Shown: positions 1-9,319, counted from the stretch's first letter. The stretch is DNA of 64,000 nt from Trueperaceae bacterium (GCA_002707365.1 PAMQ01000015.1:81024-145023), one strand, 5' to 3'. Notes: generated from the letters alone by a model not told the origin. Program-made: numbers and translations.

Positions 1-1413
1 ATTCCCTCACACTCTTCAACCCTACCCAACAAAGTAGACACGAAAACCCGATTCTCCCGATCAATCGAACTGCAAACTCCTCTTGTTTCAGCCGCCATGG
101 ACACGGTGACCGAAACTAAAATGGCAATTGCTCTCGCTAGACATGGCGGCATTGGTGTGATCCACAAACGTATGACACCTGACCGACAAGCTGAAATGGT
201 ACGTAATGTAAAGCGCTCACAGTCTGGAATGATTGTTGACCCTATCACCCTTCCCAGCGAGGCGACCCTTGCTGAGGCCGAGTCGCTCATGAAAGAACAT
301 CGTATTTCGGGTGTACCAGTAGTAGGCGAAGAAGGTCGCCTGGTCGGCATTCTCACCAATCGCGACCTCCGCTTTGAGGAAGACTTATCGTTGCCCATTG
401 CTGACCGAATGACTAAGGACAAACTTATTACTGCTCCTGAAGGTATTACTCTCAATGAAGCTCGAAAAATGCTAAGGCTTCACCGCGTAGAGAAATTATT
501 GATAGTCGATGGTGAATTTCGCTTAAAGGGTCTGATTACTATAAAGGACCTGAAAAAACGTCTTGAGTACCCTCTTGCTTCTAAGGATGCCCTGGGTAGA
601 CTCCGAGTAGCTGCAGCTGTAGGCGTATCCGCAGACCTTGAAATTCGATCCTCGGCCTTGGTGGAAGCAGGAGTAGACGCTCTTGTTCTAGATAGCGCAC
701 ACGGTCACTCGCAGGGGATACTAGACGCTTTAACATACCTAAAGGAATCCTACGAAATTGATATAATTGCGGGTAATATTGCTACTGCAGAAGCAGCGCA
801 AGATCTAATCAACCTTGACGTGGACGCTGTTAAGGTTGGGATCGGCCCAGGTAGCATTTGTACCACTAGGGTGGTCACTGGGGTCGGGGTACCTCAGCTA
901 ACAGCGATTTTGGACGTAGGCAGAATTGCTGCTGAGCATGACGTGCCAGTTATAGCTGATGGAGGGATTAAAAACACTGGGGATATACCTAAAGCCATAG
1001 CTGCAGGCGCTAATACCGTTATGATCGGATCTCTTTTAGCAGGAACCGAGGCGTCACCTGGCGAAATGATACTTCGTGACGGTAGACGGTTTAAATCATA
1101 TCGAGGCATGGGGAGTATGGGTGCTATGGGTGGCGGAAATTCGGACCGTTATTTCCAAGAGGACTCGAAGAAGCTGGTTCCTGAAGGCATCGAAGGAATG
1201 GTTCCGTACCGGGGTCACGTTTCGGAAGTTATTTTTCAGCTATTAGGGGGCCTTCGTTCAGCAATGGGTTATTGCGGCACACCTACCCTGAGCAATTTAC
1301 AGCAAGATGGGCGTTTTATCACCGTAACTCAAGCAAGCTTGGTCGAATCTCACCCTCACGATGTAACTATTACTAAGGACGCTCCTAATTACGCTATCTC
1401 ACGTCGGGGCTAG
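1..1413 (+). CDS. guaB: IMP dehydrogenase (5' partial)
   Basis: Converts IMP to XMP with NAD, the first committed step of GMP synthesis, in the cytosol. The reading frame is open from base 1. Residues before the first ATG (position 97) read as IMPDH sequence ([11 protein letters not shown], then [13 protein letters not shown]), so the gene starts upstream of the window and about 15-20 residues are missing. Two CBS domains lie at roughly visible residues 76-190. The catalytic loop GPGSICTTR has its cysteine codon at 859-861, and the phosphate-binding GMGSMGAM and YRG segments follow. The loop reads [10 protein letters not shown] where the family usually has a lysine or serine-rich variant (SKGSSDRYFQ); this is a mild divergence. 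The gene ends against the convergent bshC, with a hairpin between them. Confidence 0.96.
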   Translation: MPSHSSTLPNKVDTKTRFSRSIELQTPLVSAAMDTVTETKMAIALARHGGIGVIHKRMTPDRQAEMVRNVKRSQSGMIVDPITLPSEATLAEAESLMKEHRISGVPVVGEEGRLVGILTNRDLRFEEDLSLPIADRMTKDKLITAPEGITLNEARKMLRLHRVEKLLIVDGEFRLKGLITIKDLKKRLEYPLASKDALGRLRVAAAVGVSADLEIRSSALVEAGVDALVLDSAHGHSQGILDALTYLKESYEIDIIAGNIATAEAAQDLINLDVDAVKVGIGPGSICTTRVVTGVGVPQLTAILDVGRIAAEHDVPVIADGGIKNTGDIPKAIAAGANTVMIGSLLAGTEASPGEMILRDGRRFKSYRGMGSMGAMGGGNSDRYFQEDSKKLVPEGIEGMVPYRGHVSEVIFQLLGGLRSAMGYCGTPTLSNLQQDGRFITVTQASLVESHPHDVTITKDAPNYAISRRG

Positions 1414-1434
1414 ACGCCGTAACGTCTTGCAAAA

Positions 1435-1474
1435 ACTAAACTAGCTACCAATAGTAATTAGTAGCTAGTTTAGT
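1435..1474 (-). terminator. 14-bp stem terminator between guaB and bshC
   Basis: A perfect inverted repeat has arms 1435-1448 and 1461-1474 (actaaactagctac / gtagctagtttagt) and a 12-nt loop. On the minus strand the stem is followed by TTTT, so it fits a Rho-independent terminator for bshC. It may also stop guaB transcription, although no T-run follows on the plus strand. Confidence 0.6.
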
Positions 1475-1547
1475 ACTCAAGCCCGGCTTTCCGAACAACA
1501 TTATGTCGCCATACTCCTGTTCAATTGCTACGTAGCAAATCATGATC

Positions 1548-3122
1548 TCAAAACTTGACCAACACCTCACCCTTACTGCTAACAGCCTGGAGAGCCTCAA
1601 TATAGGATTGAACGCCGAATTTAAGCATATAGGAATAACCACTCAGTATTCTCTCCTGTGGCTGACCTGCTGGCCTTAGGTGGAGTCTTAAGCGTTGAAA
1701 TTGCCTGTTAGTTACCGTGTCGCTCATCAAAGCTGCATGCGCGACCTTCCCGCGCAATCTTGAAACAATCCTGTCGTGGGCCCGGACTGCTCGTGACAAA
1801 GGCCTGGACAAGGTAGGTTCTATCGAAGACACTTCGGTAATCAATTCTTCAAAACTCTTCTCTATTTCATCCGACGCCTTCGTAAAAGCAGTTACATGTC
1901 CACGTCTTTTGAGAATTATTTCTTCAAATACTGATTCTGACCCCGCTACGATCTCACGGTAGTCTATGTCGTATCGCTTTAGGATACGCTGGACCGGGGG
2001 TTCAGCGACTGTAACGGTTGACCGAGGCCATATAAGTGGCATTGAAATTCCGTGACACCGATAGACATCACGAAGTTGGGCCAAGTACCGGAGTTCGCCT
2101 GGACCCACCACCGTGGCTATATTTGGAAGGATTGCATCCTGAGTGATAGGACGCAGCCCAGCCGCTGGAGTTATTCGCCCCGGCGATTCTTTAGTGACCA
2201 GCTTTAACGCCTCAGTGGAAAATTGCTGTTCGCCAAAACGAAACATCGTCCCGTCAAAACGCAAAAGTGACCTCCGTGGTAGATCACCTAATTCCTCTAA
2301 GAACAGGTTAGTTGAATCTACTCCTCTACCGAGCTGTGGCTCAAATCCAGCAAGACGGAGTTCAGACGCCGCAGACATGATTGCTTTTATCGATGCGGCT
2401 GGCGACTCTAACTCAGCCTCCAGCACGTCATTAAAGTGAGGAGCTATTCCTATATCGAGAGGATCTAGTAACACTAATCCAGAGTGCCCGAGAAGCCGAT
2501 ACATCTGGCCCACAAACCAGTCAGCATAGGTATTTGATGCCCTGGCCGAAGATTCTAATAATTCCGTAACCTCTGCCAACGCTTTGTCTGGGACCTTAAG
2601 TTCCGCTAGGCTGGCCAAGGCCTCTCCGAGAATACGATCTGTCATCGGGATGCGTCCCGAGGGAACATCCTGAGCGAGATCTACGGCAACCCTGTGGAGT
2701 TGTTCGTCAAGGTCCAAAAGATACGTATGGTTAATCTCTTCGTGATCATGATCTTGGCTGGCCACCCAGAACACTGGGACAACCGGCTTTTCGGGTTGTG
2801 ATAACTCCTCCGCCAAGCGAACCGCCGTCAAAGCTTTGGACAACGAAAATGCAGGCCCTAACAACAGTCCAGGTTGCTGTCCCGTGACAACAACACGTGC
2901 CTCTGTACCACGTAATATGGCAATATTTTCCATTACTTCTTGTGGCGCTCCGTGCCTCAAAGCAGTCTTTTCCAATGCCTTACAAATACTTGGCGAAACT
3001 GCCCGGCTAGGTAGTTTTAGCGCCGATTCTATGTCATTGGGGGGAACTCGAAAAAAAGAATTAAGATCCCCCCTTAGATAACTTTCTAGGAAAAAATCAG
3101 ACCCTGACTGAGTAGACACCAC
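1548..3122 (-). CDS. bshC: BshC, putative cysteine ligase of bacillithiol synthesis
   Basis: Predicted to add cysteine to GlcN-malate in the last step of bacillithiol synthesis, the low-molecular-weight thiol of Firmicutes, Bacteroidetes and Deinococcota. The protein has 524 aa, close to the family's roughly 540. Visible family segments are TGQQPGLLLGP (residues 80-90) and VFWVASQDHDHEE (117-129), followed by a charged helical C-terminal region typical of the BshC coiled coil. bshA and bshB are not in this window. The start is GTG at 3120-3122, or the adjacent GTG at 3117-3119. A TAAACT box (minus strand, 3128-3133) lies 5 or 8 nt upstream, and there is no Shine-Dalgarno sequence, so the mRNA may be leaderless. 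Confidence 0.9.
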   Translation of the reverse strand: MVSTQSGSDFFLESYLRGDLNSFFRVPPNDIESALKLPSRAVSPSICKALEKTALRHGAPQEVMENIAILRGTEARVVVTGQQPGLLLGPAFSLSKALTAVRLAEELSQPEKPVVPVFWVASQDHDHEEINHTYLLDLDEQLHRVAVDLAQDVPSGRIPMTDRILGEALASLAELKVPDKALAEVTELLESSARASNTYADWFVGQMYRLLGHSGLVLLDPLDIGIAPHFNDVLEAELESPAASIKAIMSAASELRLAGFEPQLGRGVDSTNLFLEELGDLPRRSLLRFDGTMFRFGEQQFSTEALKLVTKESPGRITPAAGLRPITQDAILPNIATVVGPGELRYLAQLRDVYRCHGISMPLIWPRSTVTVAEPPVQRILKRYDIDYREIVAGSESVFEEIILKRRGHVTAFTKASDEIEKSFEELITEVSSIEPTLSRPLSRAVRAHDRIVSRLRGKVAHAALMSDTVTNRQFQRLRLHLRPAGQPQERILSGYSYMLKFGVQSYIEALQAVSSKGEVLVKF

Positions 3123-3197
3123 GCACTAGTTTACAGGGCAGGCGCAAGGCACTGTTGTTTTGTGGTGATCATTGAAAAAATCCCGAAAAGACTAACA

Positions 3198-3206
3198 TGA
3201 TATAAT
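3198..3206 (+). promoter_or_regulatory. extended -10 promoter of comB-glycosyltransferase pair
   Basis: TGATATAAT is a perfect extended -10 element (TGnTATAAT). The nearest -35-like sequence (TTGAAA, 3172-3177) is too far upstream, as expected for extended -10 promoters. The predicted leader of about 78 nt contains a 7-bp hairpin (gcaatat 3221-3227 / atattgc 3239-3245). Confidence 0.6.
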
Positions 3207-3290
3207 GAGTTACCGGAGGGGCAATATTAATCTGTCGGATATTGCTCAGTCCTTTAGTATCGGTTCCCGGTAAGAACCTAACCATCTCCC

Positions 3291-3998
3291 ATGCGCATAC
3301 GCGTTGACCTGCTTCCCTCACCACCCTACGAAGGCACTGTTGTGCTAGTCGATGTCCTTCGTTCATGCACGTTAGCGCCAATACTATTCGACAACGGTCT
3401 GAGCCGCTTAACCATAACTTCAAGCGCGAAATTAGCCAGAATGAACCACAGCGAACATCTACTTATCGGTGAACGAGAAGGATTCCCTCTCGAAGGTTTT
3501 AATTACGGTTGCTCCCCAAGCGAATTAAGCCAGATTGATTTGAAAGGTCAACGAGCCATCATGGTCTCAGAAAATGCTCCGCGGGCTCTGGAAACAATGG
3601 GAAGGCCAAAAAGAGTATTACTGGCCTCTTTGTACAATGTAACTGCTGTAGCTAAAAGGATTCTCGATTTAGCTAGCACCTCGACTACCCTAATTTGCTC
3701 TGGTTTCAACGGCGCTGAAGACTTAGACGATGCACTAACAGCAGGTTTCCTAGCAGCACGCTTGAAATCATTGACACCAGAAACCAGCCTCGAAGGCGCT
3801 GGGAACTTCTGCGTAAGCCTCCTTAGGGCATTTCCTGACCCACTAGAAGCGCTATGGCAATCAATTGCAGGTCACTCTCTCCGCCGCTTACGTAGGGACG
3901 AAGACCTCGCATTCGCTAGTCTAATTGACCAAAGCACAAAGGTGCCCATAATGCAGCACGCTTCGGGAATTAACCGATTATATGAATTCGAAATCTAA
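3291..3998 (+). CDS. comB: ComB-like 2-phosphosulfolactate phosphatase
   Basis: A ComB-family (PF04029) phosphatase. In methanogens ComB converts 2-phosphosulfolactate to sulfolactate on the way to coenzyme M; in bacteria its substrate is often unknown. Matching features are VVLVDVLRSCT near residues 17-27, GEREGFPLEGFNYGCSP near 60-76 and the late LICSGFNGAEDLDDALTAG block, over 235 aa (usual length). The common TTNGT motif is replaced by SENAPRALE, a notable divergence near the active site. ATG 3291 is the first start after an in-frame stop at 3279, and no Shine-Dalgarno is visible. The glycosyltransferase gene begins 9 nt downstream, so the two are probably co-transcribed. No ComA or ComC homologue is adjacent, so a coenzyme M role is unlikely. 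Confidence 0.8.
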   Translation: MRIRVDLLPSPPYEGTVVLVDVLRSCTLAPILFDNGLSRLTITSSAKLARMNHSEHLLIGEREGFPLEGFNYGCSPSELSQIDLKGQRAIMVSENAPRALETMGRPKRVLLASLYNVTAVAKRILDLASTSTTLICSGFNGAEDLDDALTAGFLAARLKSLTPETSLEGAGNFCVSLLRAFPDPLEALWQSIAGHSLRRLRRDEDLAFASLIDQSTKVPIMQHASGINRLYEFEI

Positions 3999-4007
3999 CA
4001 CGTTAAG

Positions 4008-4736
4008 GTGAAAAATGTAATTCCAAAAGTACTCGGTCATCAACTGGACCCCCTATCTCTCGACGAATCAACAGACTGGGTTCTTGAACGGATAAAACAA
4101 AACAATAACCCCAATTTAGTTGTTACGATAAACCCTGAAATCATCGTAAGATCTTTGAAAGACAATAACCTTAAGCAAGCGATTAATGACTCCGACCTCA
4201 CAATTGCTGACGGAGTAGGTATTGTTTGGGCAGCTCGCCTGAGGGGTTATACTCTCCCTGGTAGGGTACAGGGCGTAGACCTAGTCTCAAAAGTACTAAA
4301 AATGGGAGGGCCATCTTTACGCGTTTTTTTTCTTGGCGGAAAAAAGGGTGTCGCTGCAGCTGCAGCTGCAGCTGCAGCGCGTCTTTATGGAACCACAATC
4401 ACTGGTACCCACCACGGGTATTTCGAGAGCCCAAGAATTAAGTCCGACGTCATTGAAGAGATTCGCACTTCCTGTACTCAATTACTGCTTGCCGGCTTAG
4501 GGGAATCACAAGAAAAATTCCTAAACGCAAACCGCTCGGCCCTTGGGGTTAACGTAATGATTGGGGTAGGTGGGACTCTTGACATTCTTGCCGGCAAAGT
4601 TATACGGGCTCCAATGTGGACACGTCGATTGGGAATTGAGTGGGCTTGGAGAATCGGATTAAACCCACAAAGATGGTATAGAATACCCCGGTTAATTCGT
4701 TTCGCCGTGAGGGTAATCCGAGAACCTCGTAAATGA
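4008..4736 (+). CDS. WecG/TagA/CpsF family glycosyltransferase
   Basis: A GT26-family enzyme (PF03808). Relatives transfer N-acetylmannosaminyl or related sugars onto lipid-linked precursors of wall polymers or exopolysaccharide on the inner membrane face. Thr40 in TINPE and Asp68 in IADGVG match the conserved catalytic-site threonine and aspartate of TagA, and the RVQGVDLV segment follows. The basic, tryptophan-rich C-terminus (RLGIEWAWRIGLNPQRWYRIPRL) suits membrane binding. The start is GTG at 4008. An alanine run is encoded by a six-base tandem repeat (4353-4378), preceded by a run of eight T (4324-4331), so the gene may be slippage-prone. It ends 4 nt from the convergent purF stop. The exact sugar cannot be read from sequence. 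Confidence 0.85.
   Translation: MKNVIPKVLGHQLDPLSLDESTDWVLERIKQNNNPNLVVTINPEIIVRSLKDNNLKQAINDSDLTIADGVGIVWAARLRGYTLPGRVQGVDLVSKVLKMGGPSLRVFFLGGKKGVAAAAAAAAARLYGTTITGTHHGYFESPRIKSDVIEEIRTSCTQLLLAGLGESQEKFLNANRSALGVNVMIGVGGTLDILAGKVIRAPMWTRRLGIEWAWRIGLNPQRWYRIPRLIRFAVRVIREPRK
4353..4378 (+). repeat. GCTGCA hexanucleotide tandem repeat inside the glycosyltransferase
   Basis: There are about 4.3 perfect copies of the self-complementary unit gctgca. They encode an alanine run at about residues 117-124. Each unit gained or lost would add or remove two alanines without changing frame. A T8 tract (4324-4331) lies about 20 bp upstream. Confidence 0.85.
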
Positions 4737-4740
4737 CCAC

Positions 4741-6174
4741 TTACCCCTCAAGCTCTGTAAATACCTCAGGGAAAAGGGGCAGTTCGAGTGCCTCTTTTTG
4801 GCCAGTCCTACCTGGGTGACCAGCTGGATAAGATCCATCGAAACAGGCCATGCATGTACTAGGCAAACCGATTGAAAGCCCAAGACCCTGCTCTGATAGG
4901 TATACTAGAGAATTTGCTCCAATGCGCTCACGGATCTCCTCTACCGAAAGGGTGGCGGCGGCTAATTCCTTGCGGGCAGAGGTGTCTATCCCGTAGTAAC
5001 AGGGGTGGCGAATGGGTGGACTTGATACCCGGAAATGAACCTCTATGGCTCCAGCCTCTCGCAGGAGGCTAACAATTTGTCCTGATGTTGTTCCACGCAC
5101 AATAGAGTCGTCTACGAGCACCACCCGCTTTCCGTTCACAACTGAAGTAGGTGCTAGTTTAAGTCGAACTTTTTGCTCCCTCAAACTCTGATTGGGATTT
5201 ATGAACGTCCTTCCAGCATATGAAGACTTGTAAAACCCCATGTCAAACGGAATCCCAGATTCCCTCGCAAAACCAATAGCTGCAGCCAGCCCTGATTCAG
5301 GTACCCCCACTACAACGTCTGCATTAACTGGAGCTTCTTTCGCTAACTGCTCGCCCATCAAAATTCTTGCCTGGTGCACATCGACACCATCAAGCAAACT
5401 ATCCCCCCTGGCAAAATAAATCCATTCGAATGCACACGGTGTTGGCCGAGCTTCTAGGACCTGAATGGACCTGATGCCGTCGTCGTCAATAACCACTAAT
5501 TCTCCTGGGGCTACATCCCGCAAGAACGATGCTCCCACAGCATTTAGAGCAGACGGTTCCGATGCCAACACAAAACCTGTTTCTATTTTCCCAATGACCA
5601 AGGGGCGGACCCCATTAGCGTCACGTAAACCGATTATCCTGTGATGATCCATCAACACTACAGCAAAACCACCTTCAAATTCCGACATTACACGAGCAGT
5701 AGCCTGCTCTAAATCAAGGTGGCTATACCTCGCAATAAGATTAATCATAACTTCACTATCATTAGTTGTTTGAAAAACAGCTCCGGCGTCTAACATTGCA
5801 CTTCGAATCATACGGGCGTTAGTAATGTTCCCATTATGGGCCAGAGCTATCAAACCTTTATTTGATCGGACAGTTAGTGGTTGAGCGTTAAAGCGAAGCG
5901 AAGATCCAGTAGTTGAATAGCGAGTATGACCGATTCCTGTCTGACTTCCCGTCAATCGCAACTGATTTAAACGCTCTTCGGTAAAAACCTCATTGACGAG
6001 ACCCATGTCCTTTTCGATCTTTATGTCGCTACCATTAGAAATGCATATCCCACAAGACTCTTGACCTCTATGTTGAAGTGCAAACAACCCAAGGTGGCAC
6101 ATCGAGGCCACGTCCGTAGGCTGTCTTACATGAATCGCAAAAATACCGCACTCTTCACGCATTTTGTCGAACAT
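4741..6174 (-). CDS. purF: Amidophosphoribosyltransferase
   Basis: First committed step of purine synthesis: PRPP plus glutamine gives phosphoribosylamine. The protein has 477 aa. An N-terminal glutaminase domain follows a short propeptide, MFDKMREE, so Cys9 would become the nucleophile after cleavage. The PRPP loop VVLVDDSIVRGTTSG is at about 351-365. Four cysteines (Cys247, Cys392, Cys441, Cys444 in CMAC) match the 4Fe-4S ligands of the Bacillus-type enzyme, implying propeptide processing and an oxygen-labile cluster. The gene's ATG overlaps the purL stop by one base (taatg), so translation is probably coupled. It is the third gene of purQ-purL-purF. Confidence 0.97.
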   Translation of the reverse strand: MFDKMREECGIFAIHVRQPTDVASMCHLGLFALQHRGQESCGICISNGSDIKIEKDMGLVNEVFTEERLNQLRLTGSQTGIGHTRYSTTGSSLRFNAQPLTVRSNKGLIALAHNGNITNARMIRSAMLDAGAVFQTTNDSEVMINLIARYSHLDLEQATARVMSEFEGGFAVVLMDHHRIIGLRDANGVRPLVIGKIETGFVLASEPSALNAVGASFLRDVAPGELVVIDDDGIRSIQVLEARPTPCAFEWIYFARGDSLLDGVDVHQARILMGEQLAKEAPVNADVVVGVPESGLAAAIGFARESGIPFDMGFYKSSYAGRTFINPNQSLREQKVRLKLAPTSVVNGKRVVLVDDSIVRGTTSGQIVSLLREAGAIEVHFRVSSPPIRHPCYYGIDTSARKELAAATLSVEEIRERIGANSLVYLSEQGLGLSIGLPSTCMACFDGSYPAGHPGRTGQKEALELPLFPEVFTELEG

Positions 6175-8456
6175 TATTCGAGTGCCTCTCTGATTGGACC
6201 CTCATATGCTGAAATGAGCCGTTCAACTGAAACGCGTAATCCTCCACCGTTCCATAAGATTTCTAGTCGATCACCACCTACTAGCCCTAGATTCATTGAA
6301 GGTACACCAGATTCTGCAATAAGGTTCTGCGCATCCTTGATAAGACTTTGCGAAACTCCTATGACAATTCGCGAAGGATCCTCGCCAAACAGAGTTTCAT
6401 CAACTGATATCTCATCGGGGAGAAGTACACGAGCGCCGAGTCCACCACCAATACTCATCTCAGCAAGCGTTACAGCCAACCCCCCGTCTGAACAATCATG
6501 AGCAGTTTTAACTAAGCCTAACTCAATAAGCTCTAAAGTCAGATTCTCTACGTTACGCTCCAACTCGAAATCTACCATCGGAGGTTTTCCCACTTCCAGT
6601 CCAACGATTTCTGAAAGATAAATACTCCCACCCAAAGTAGCGTTAGTCGGGCCAAGGAGAAAAATTTGATCTCCTTCGCTTTTAAAGTTAATTGTCGCTC
6701 TATTTTCTACGTTCTTTAGAACCCCAACCATTCCAATGGTCGGGGTGGGATAAATGGCTATTTCTTCATCACCTGCACGAAACTGATTATATAGGCTAAC
6801 GTTACCACCAGTAACTGGTGTTCCAAGCTCACGACAGGCTTCTGCAAGCCCCAAAACAGACTCGTTCAATTGGTGATAGACTTCCGGCACAGTGGGGTTG
6901 CCGAAGTTAAGATTATTAGTCACAGCAAGCGGCCGAGCTCCCACACAAACAAGATTCCTGGCAGCCTCTGCTACCGCAAGTTTGGTGCCTCCCCTCGGAT
7001 CAAGATAAACAAATCTCGGATTACAATCCAGGGTAGCTGCAAACCCAACGGTAGAATCCTTTATTCGTAAAACAGCTGCATCGCCTTGACCAGGCAAAAT
7101 TACAGTATTAGTCATCACTTGATGATCGTACTGTTCGTAAACGCTTTTCTTAGATGCAATTGTTGGAAGAGCCAACATAGCTTCTAGAGTTAAGCCTGGA
7201 TTGACTAAGGCGGGACCTACAGTGGGCTCATTACGTAGCCTTATCACTTCTTGAGATTCGCTAGCGTCAGGGCGATAGGTTGGGGCGTTAGCCAAATCAC
7301 CCGCTGGCACATCCGCAACTATTCGACCTTCTTTAAGTATACGTACGTTTCCGTGATTCCTTACCTCTCCAATACGAACTGCATCGAGATCCCATTTACT
7401 AAGAAGTGACAACAGTTCCTGCTCTACTTCAGGATCAACTGCCAGAATCATTCGCTCTTGCGACTCTGACAACATCACCTCAGTTGGTGACATCCCCTTC
7501 TCTCTGCAAGGCACGGCATCAATATTGATGTCCACTCCACAACCAGCTCGGTCAGCCATCTCTGAAATGCTACTGGTCAGACCAGCTGCTCCCATATCCT
7601 GGACCCCAATTACAAGGCCTTCTTCCACAGCTTCCAAGCAAGCCTCCAGCAGCAGTTTCTCCATAAACGGGTCGCCAATCTGTACAGCCGGCCTGTCACT
7701 GTCACTAGATTCACTCAGGTCACCAGAGGCAAATACTGCTCCACCTAGGCCATCTCTACCCGTTTTAGAACCCACATACAACAAGACGCTACCTTGTGCT
7801 CCTGCTGTTCCAGTACGGAGATGTTTATGACGCATCAGCCCTAAAGCCATAACGTTCACTAATGGATTCTCACTATAACTAGGATGGATAACAATCTGCC
7901 CTCCAACGGTAGGCACCCCTATAGCATTGCCGTAATGCGATATGCCTTCAACCACTCCTGAGAGAAGATGTTTAGTCCGACTAACCTCTAAAGGTCCGAA
8001 ATGTAGAGAATTCAAAACCGCGACTGGCCTCGCTCCCATTGCAAAAATATCGCGGAGAATTCCACCCACTCCTGTCGCGGCTCCCTGAAATGGTTCAATC
8101 GCACTCGGGTGGTTATGGCTCTCTACCTTAAACGCAAGGGCATACCCCTCACCTAGATCGACAACACCCGCGTTCTCTCCCGGGCCCATCAAAACACAGG
8201 AGCCTTCTGTCGGCAGATTCCTTAGGAGGGGTCGCGAATGTTTGTAACCACAATGCTCGCTCCACATCGCACCAAAGAGTGCTGCTTCTATAGAATTAGG
8301 GTCGCGTCCTATTCGGCACACAATCTCATCAAACTCAAGATCAGTTAACCCGAAAGCATTAGCCCTTTCACGGACACTATGCACCGGTTCATCCGATTTT
8401 TGGCCTGATTTAGACACAAACAGACTCAAAAAGAGATTGAAATAATGGGATCCCAT
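6174..8456 (-). CDS. purL: Phosphoribosylformylglycinamidine synthase subunit PurL (small type)
   Basis: The synthetase subunit that makes FGAM from FGAR, ATP and ammonia delivered by PurQ. At about 750-760 aa it is the small, multi-subunit form. Recognisable blocks are MWSEHCGYKHSR, KVESHNHPSAIEPFQGAATGVGG, the LSESQERM segment and C-terminal AIRS-like domains (TGGNVSLYN, DCSDGGLAV). The start is uncertain. ATG 8454-8456 overlaps purQ by 47 nt, and the preceding TTG adds one codon. GTG at 8415-8417 would give a more usual 8-nt overlap and begins just before the family-conserved VRERANAFGL. No clear Shine-Dalgarno separates them. It is flanked by purQ and purF in one operon. Confidence 0.96.
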   Translation of the reverse strand: MGSHYFNLFLSLFVSKSGQKSDEPVHSVRERANAFGLTDLEFDEIVCRIGRDPNSIEAALFGAMWSEHCGYKHSRPLLRNLPTEGSCVLMGPGENAGVVDLGEGYALAFKVESHNHPSAIEPFQGAATGVGGILRDIFAMGARPVAVLNSLHFGPLEVSRTKHLLSGVVEGISHYGNAIGVPTVGGQIVIHPSYSENPLVNVMALGLMRHKHLRTGTAGAQGSVLLYVGSKTGRDGLGGAVFASGDLSESSDSDRPAVQIGDPFMEKLLLEACLEAVEEGLVIGVQDMGAAGLTSSISEMADRAGCGVDINIDAVPCREKGMSPTEVMLSESQERMILAVDPEVEQELLSLLSKWDLDAVRIGEVRNHGNVRILKEGRIVADVPAGDLANAPTYRPDASESQEVIRLRNEPTVGPALVNPGLTLEAMLALPTIASKKSVYEQYDHQVMTNTVILPGQGDAAVLRIKDSTVGFAATLDCNPRFVYLDPRGGTKLAVAEAARNLVCVGARPLAVTNNLNFGNPTVPEVYHQLNESVLGLAEACRELGTPVTGGNVSLYNQFRAGDEEIAIYPTPTIGMVGVLKNVENRATINFKSEGDQIFLLGPTNATLGGSIYLSEIVGLEVGKPPMVDFELERNVENLTLELIELGLVKTAHDCSDGGLAVTLAEMSIGGGLGARVLLPDEISVDETLFGEDPSRIVIGVSQSLIKDAQNLIAESGVPSMNLGLVGGDRLEILWNGGGLRVSVERLISAYEGPIREALE

Positions 8457-9099
8457 CAACTGAGCCAGTAAGAGCGTCAGTGGCCCGCTCAGGATGAGGC
8501 ATCATGCCCAAAACATTTCCACTTTCGTTGATGATGCCAGCAATGTTTCGTAAGCTACCGTTTGGATTTCCTTCAGTGGCACTTCCCTCTTTTCCTGTTC
8601 CGTAACGAAACACAACGCGACCCTGATTCTCCAGACGATCTAATGTTTCCTCGTCGGCAAAAAAGCGACCCTCATTGTGGGCGATAGGGATCCTCAAATT
8701 CTGCCCTCGACTATACCGAGTCGTAAAAGGTGTATTAATATTTTCCACGCTAATTGTTACATCCTTACACACGAACCGGAGAGAGAGGTTACGGGTAAGT
8801 TGTCCTGGCAACAAACCAGCCTCAGTTAAAATTTGAAAGCCATTACAAATACCAATTACCGATCCCCCCCGGTTTGCAAAATCAACAATTGATTTCATCA
8901 CAGGACTTAGCGCAGCCATGGCACCCGACCTTAGATAATCACCATAACTAAACCCACCAGGAAGAATGACGACTTCGACGCTGGGTAGTTCGTGGTCACC
9001 ATGCCACACCAATACAGGTTTTACTCCTGCCTGGCTAACAGCGTAACAGGCGTCTTGATCACAATTAGACCCTGGAAACCTAATTACCGCAGCCCTCAT
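8410..9099 (-). CDS. purQ: Phosphoribosylformylglycinamidine synthase subunit PurQ
   Basis: Glutaminase partner of PurL that supplies ammonia for FGAM synthesis. The class I glutamine amidotransferase fold is clear over 229 aa. GGFSYGDYLRSGA is at about 48-60, the nucleophile is Cys85 in GICNGFQ, and the His-Glu pair is in MMPHPERA near the C-terminus. ATG 9097-9099 starts close to the first strand (MRAAVIRFPGSN), typical of the family. It is the first gene of the purQ-purL-purF operon. The small PurS subunit that normally bridges this type of PurQ and PurL is not encoded upstream: only about 130 bp separate purQ from the divergent tRNA-Leu. Confidence 0.96.
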   Translation of the reverse strand: MRAAVIRFPGSNCDQDACYAVSQAGVKPVLVWHGDHELPSVEVVILPGGFSYGDYLRSGAMAALSPVMKSIVDFANRGGSVIGICNGFQILTEAGLLPGQLTRNLSLRFVCKDVTISVENINTPFTTRYSRGQNLRIPIAHNEGRFFADEETLDRLENQGRVVFRYGTGKEGSATEGNPNGSLRNIAGIINESGNVLGMMPHPERATDALTGSVDGIPLFQSLFESVCV

Positions 9100-9152
9100 A
9101 CCCTAATTACACACATCCCGGCGCGTAGCTTACCACCCTACCGAGCTAAATG

Positions 9153-9182
9153 TTGACCGGGTTTTCCGCTCACTGCTATTAT
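9153..9182 (+). promoter_or_regulatory. sigma-70-type promoter of tRNA-Leu and secG
   Basis: TTGACC (9153-9158), an 18-bp spacer and TATTAT (9177-9182), with an upstream TGC giving an extended -10. Transcription would start near 9189. A 7-bp hairpin (gtttcag 9205-9211 / ctgaaac 9223-9229) sits in the leader just before the tRNA. Confidence 0.65.
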
Positions 9183-9234
9183 GCCTTGCCAGCAGGTGCA
9201 AAGAGTTTCAGAGTCTTAAGCCCTGAAACAGTCT

Positions 9235-9319
9235 GCCGGGATGGCGAAATTGGTAGACGCAGTAGATTCAAAATCTACCGGGGCAACCCATGCGGGTTCG
9301 AGTCCCGCTCTCGGCACCA
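9235..9319 (+). tRNA. tRNA-Leu (anticodon CAA), CCA encoded
   Basis: An 85-nt class II tRNA. The acceptor strands gccggga and tctcggc pair with one G-U, followed by discriminator A and an encoded CCA. The anticodon stem is GTAGA/TCTAC with loop TTCAAAA, giving anticodon CAA, which reads UUG. The T-arm is gcggg-ttcgagt-cccgc, and a long variable arm is present as expected for leucine. It lies 68 nt upstream of secG and is probably co-transcribed with it. Confidence 0.96.
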
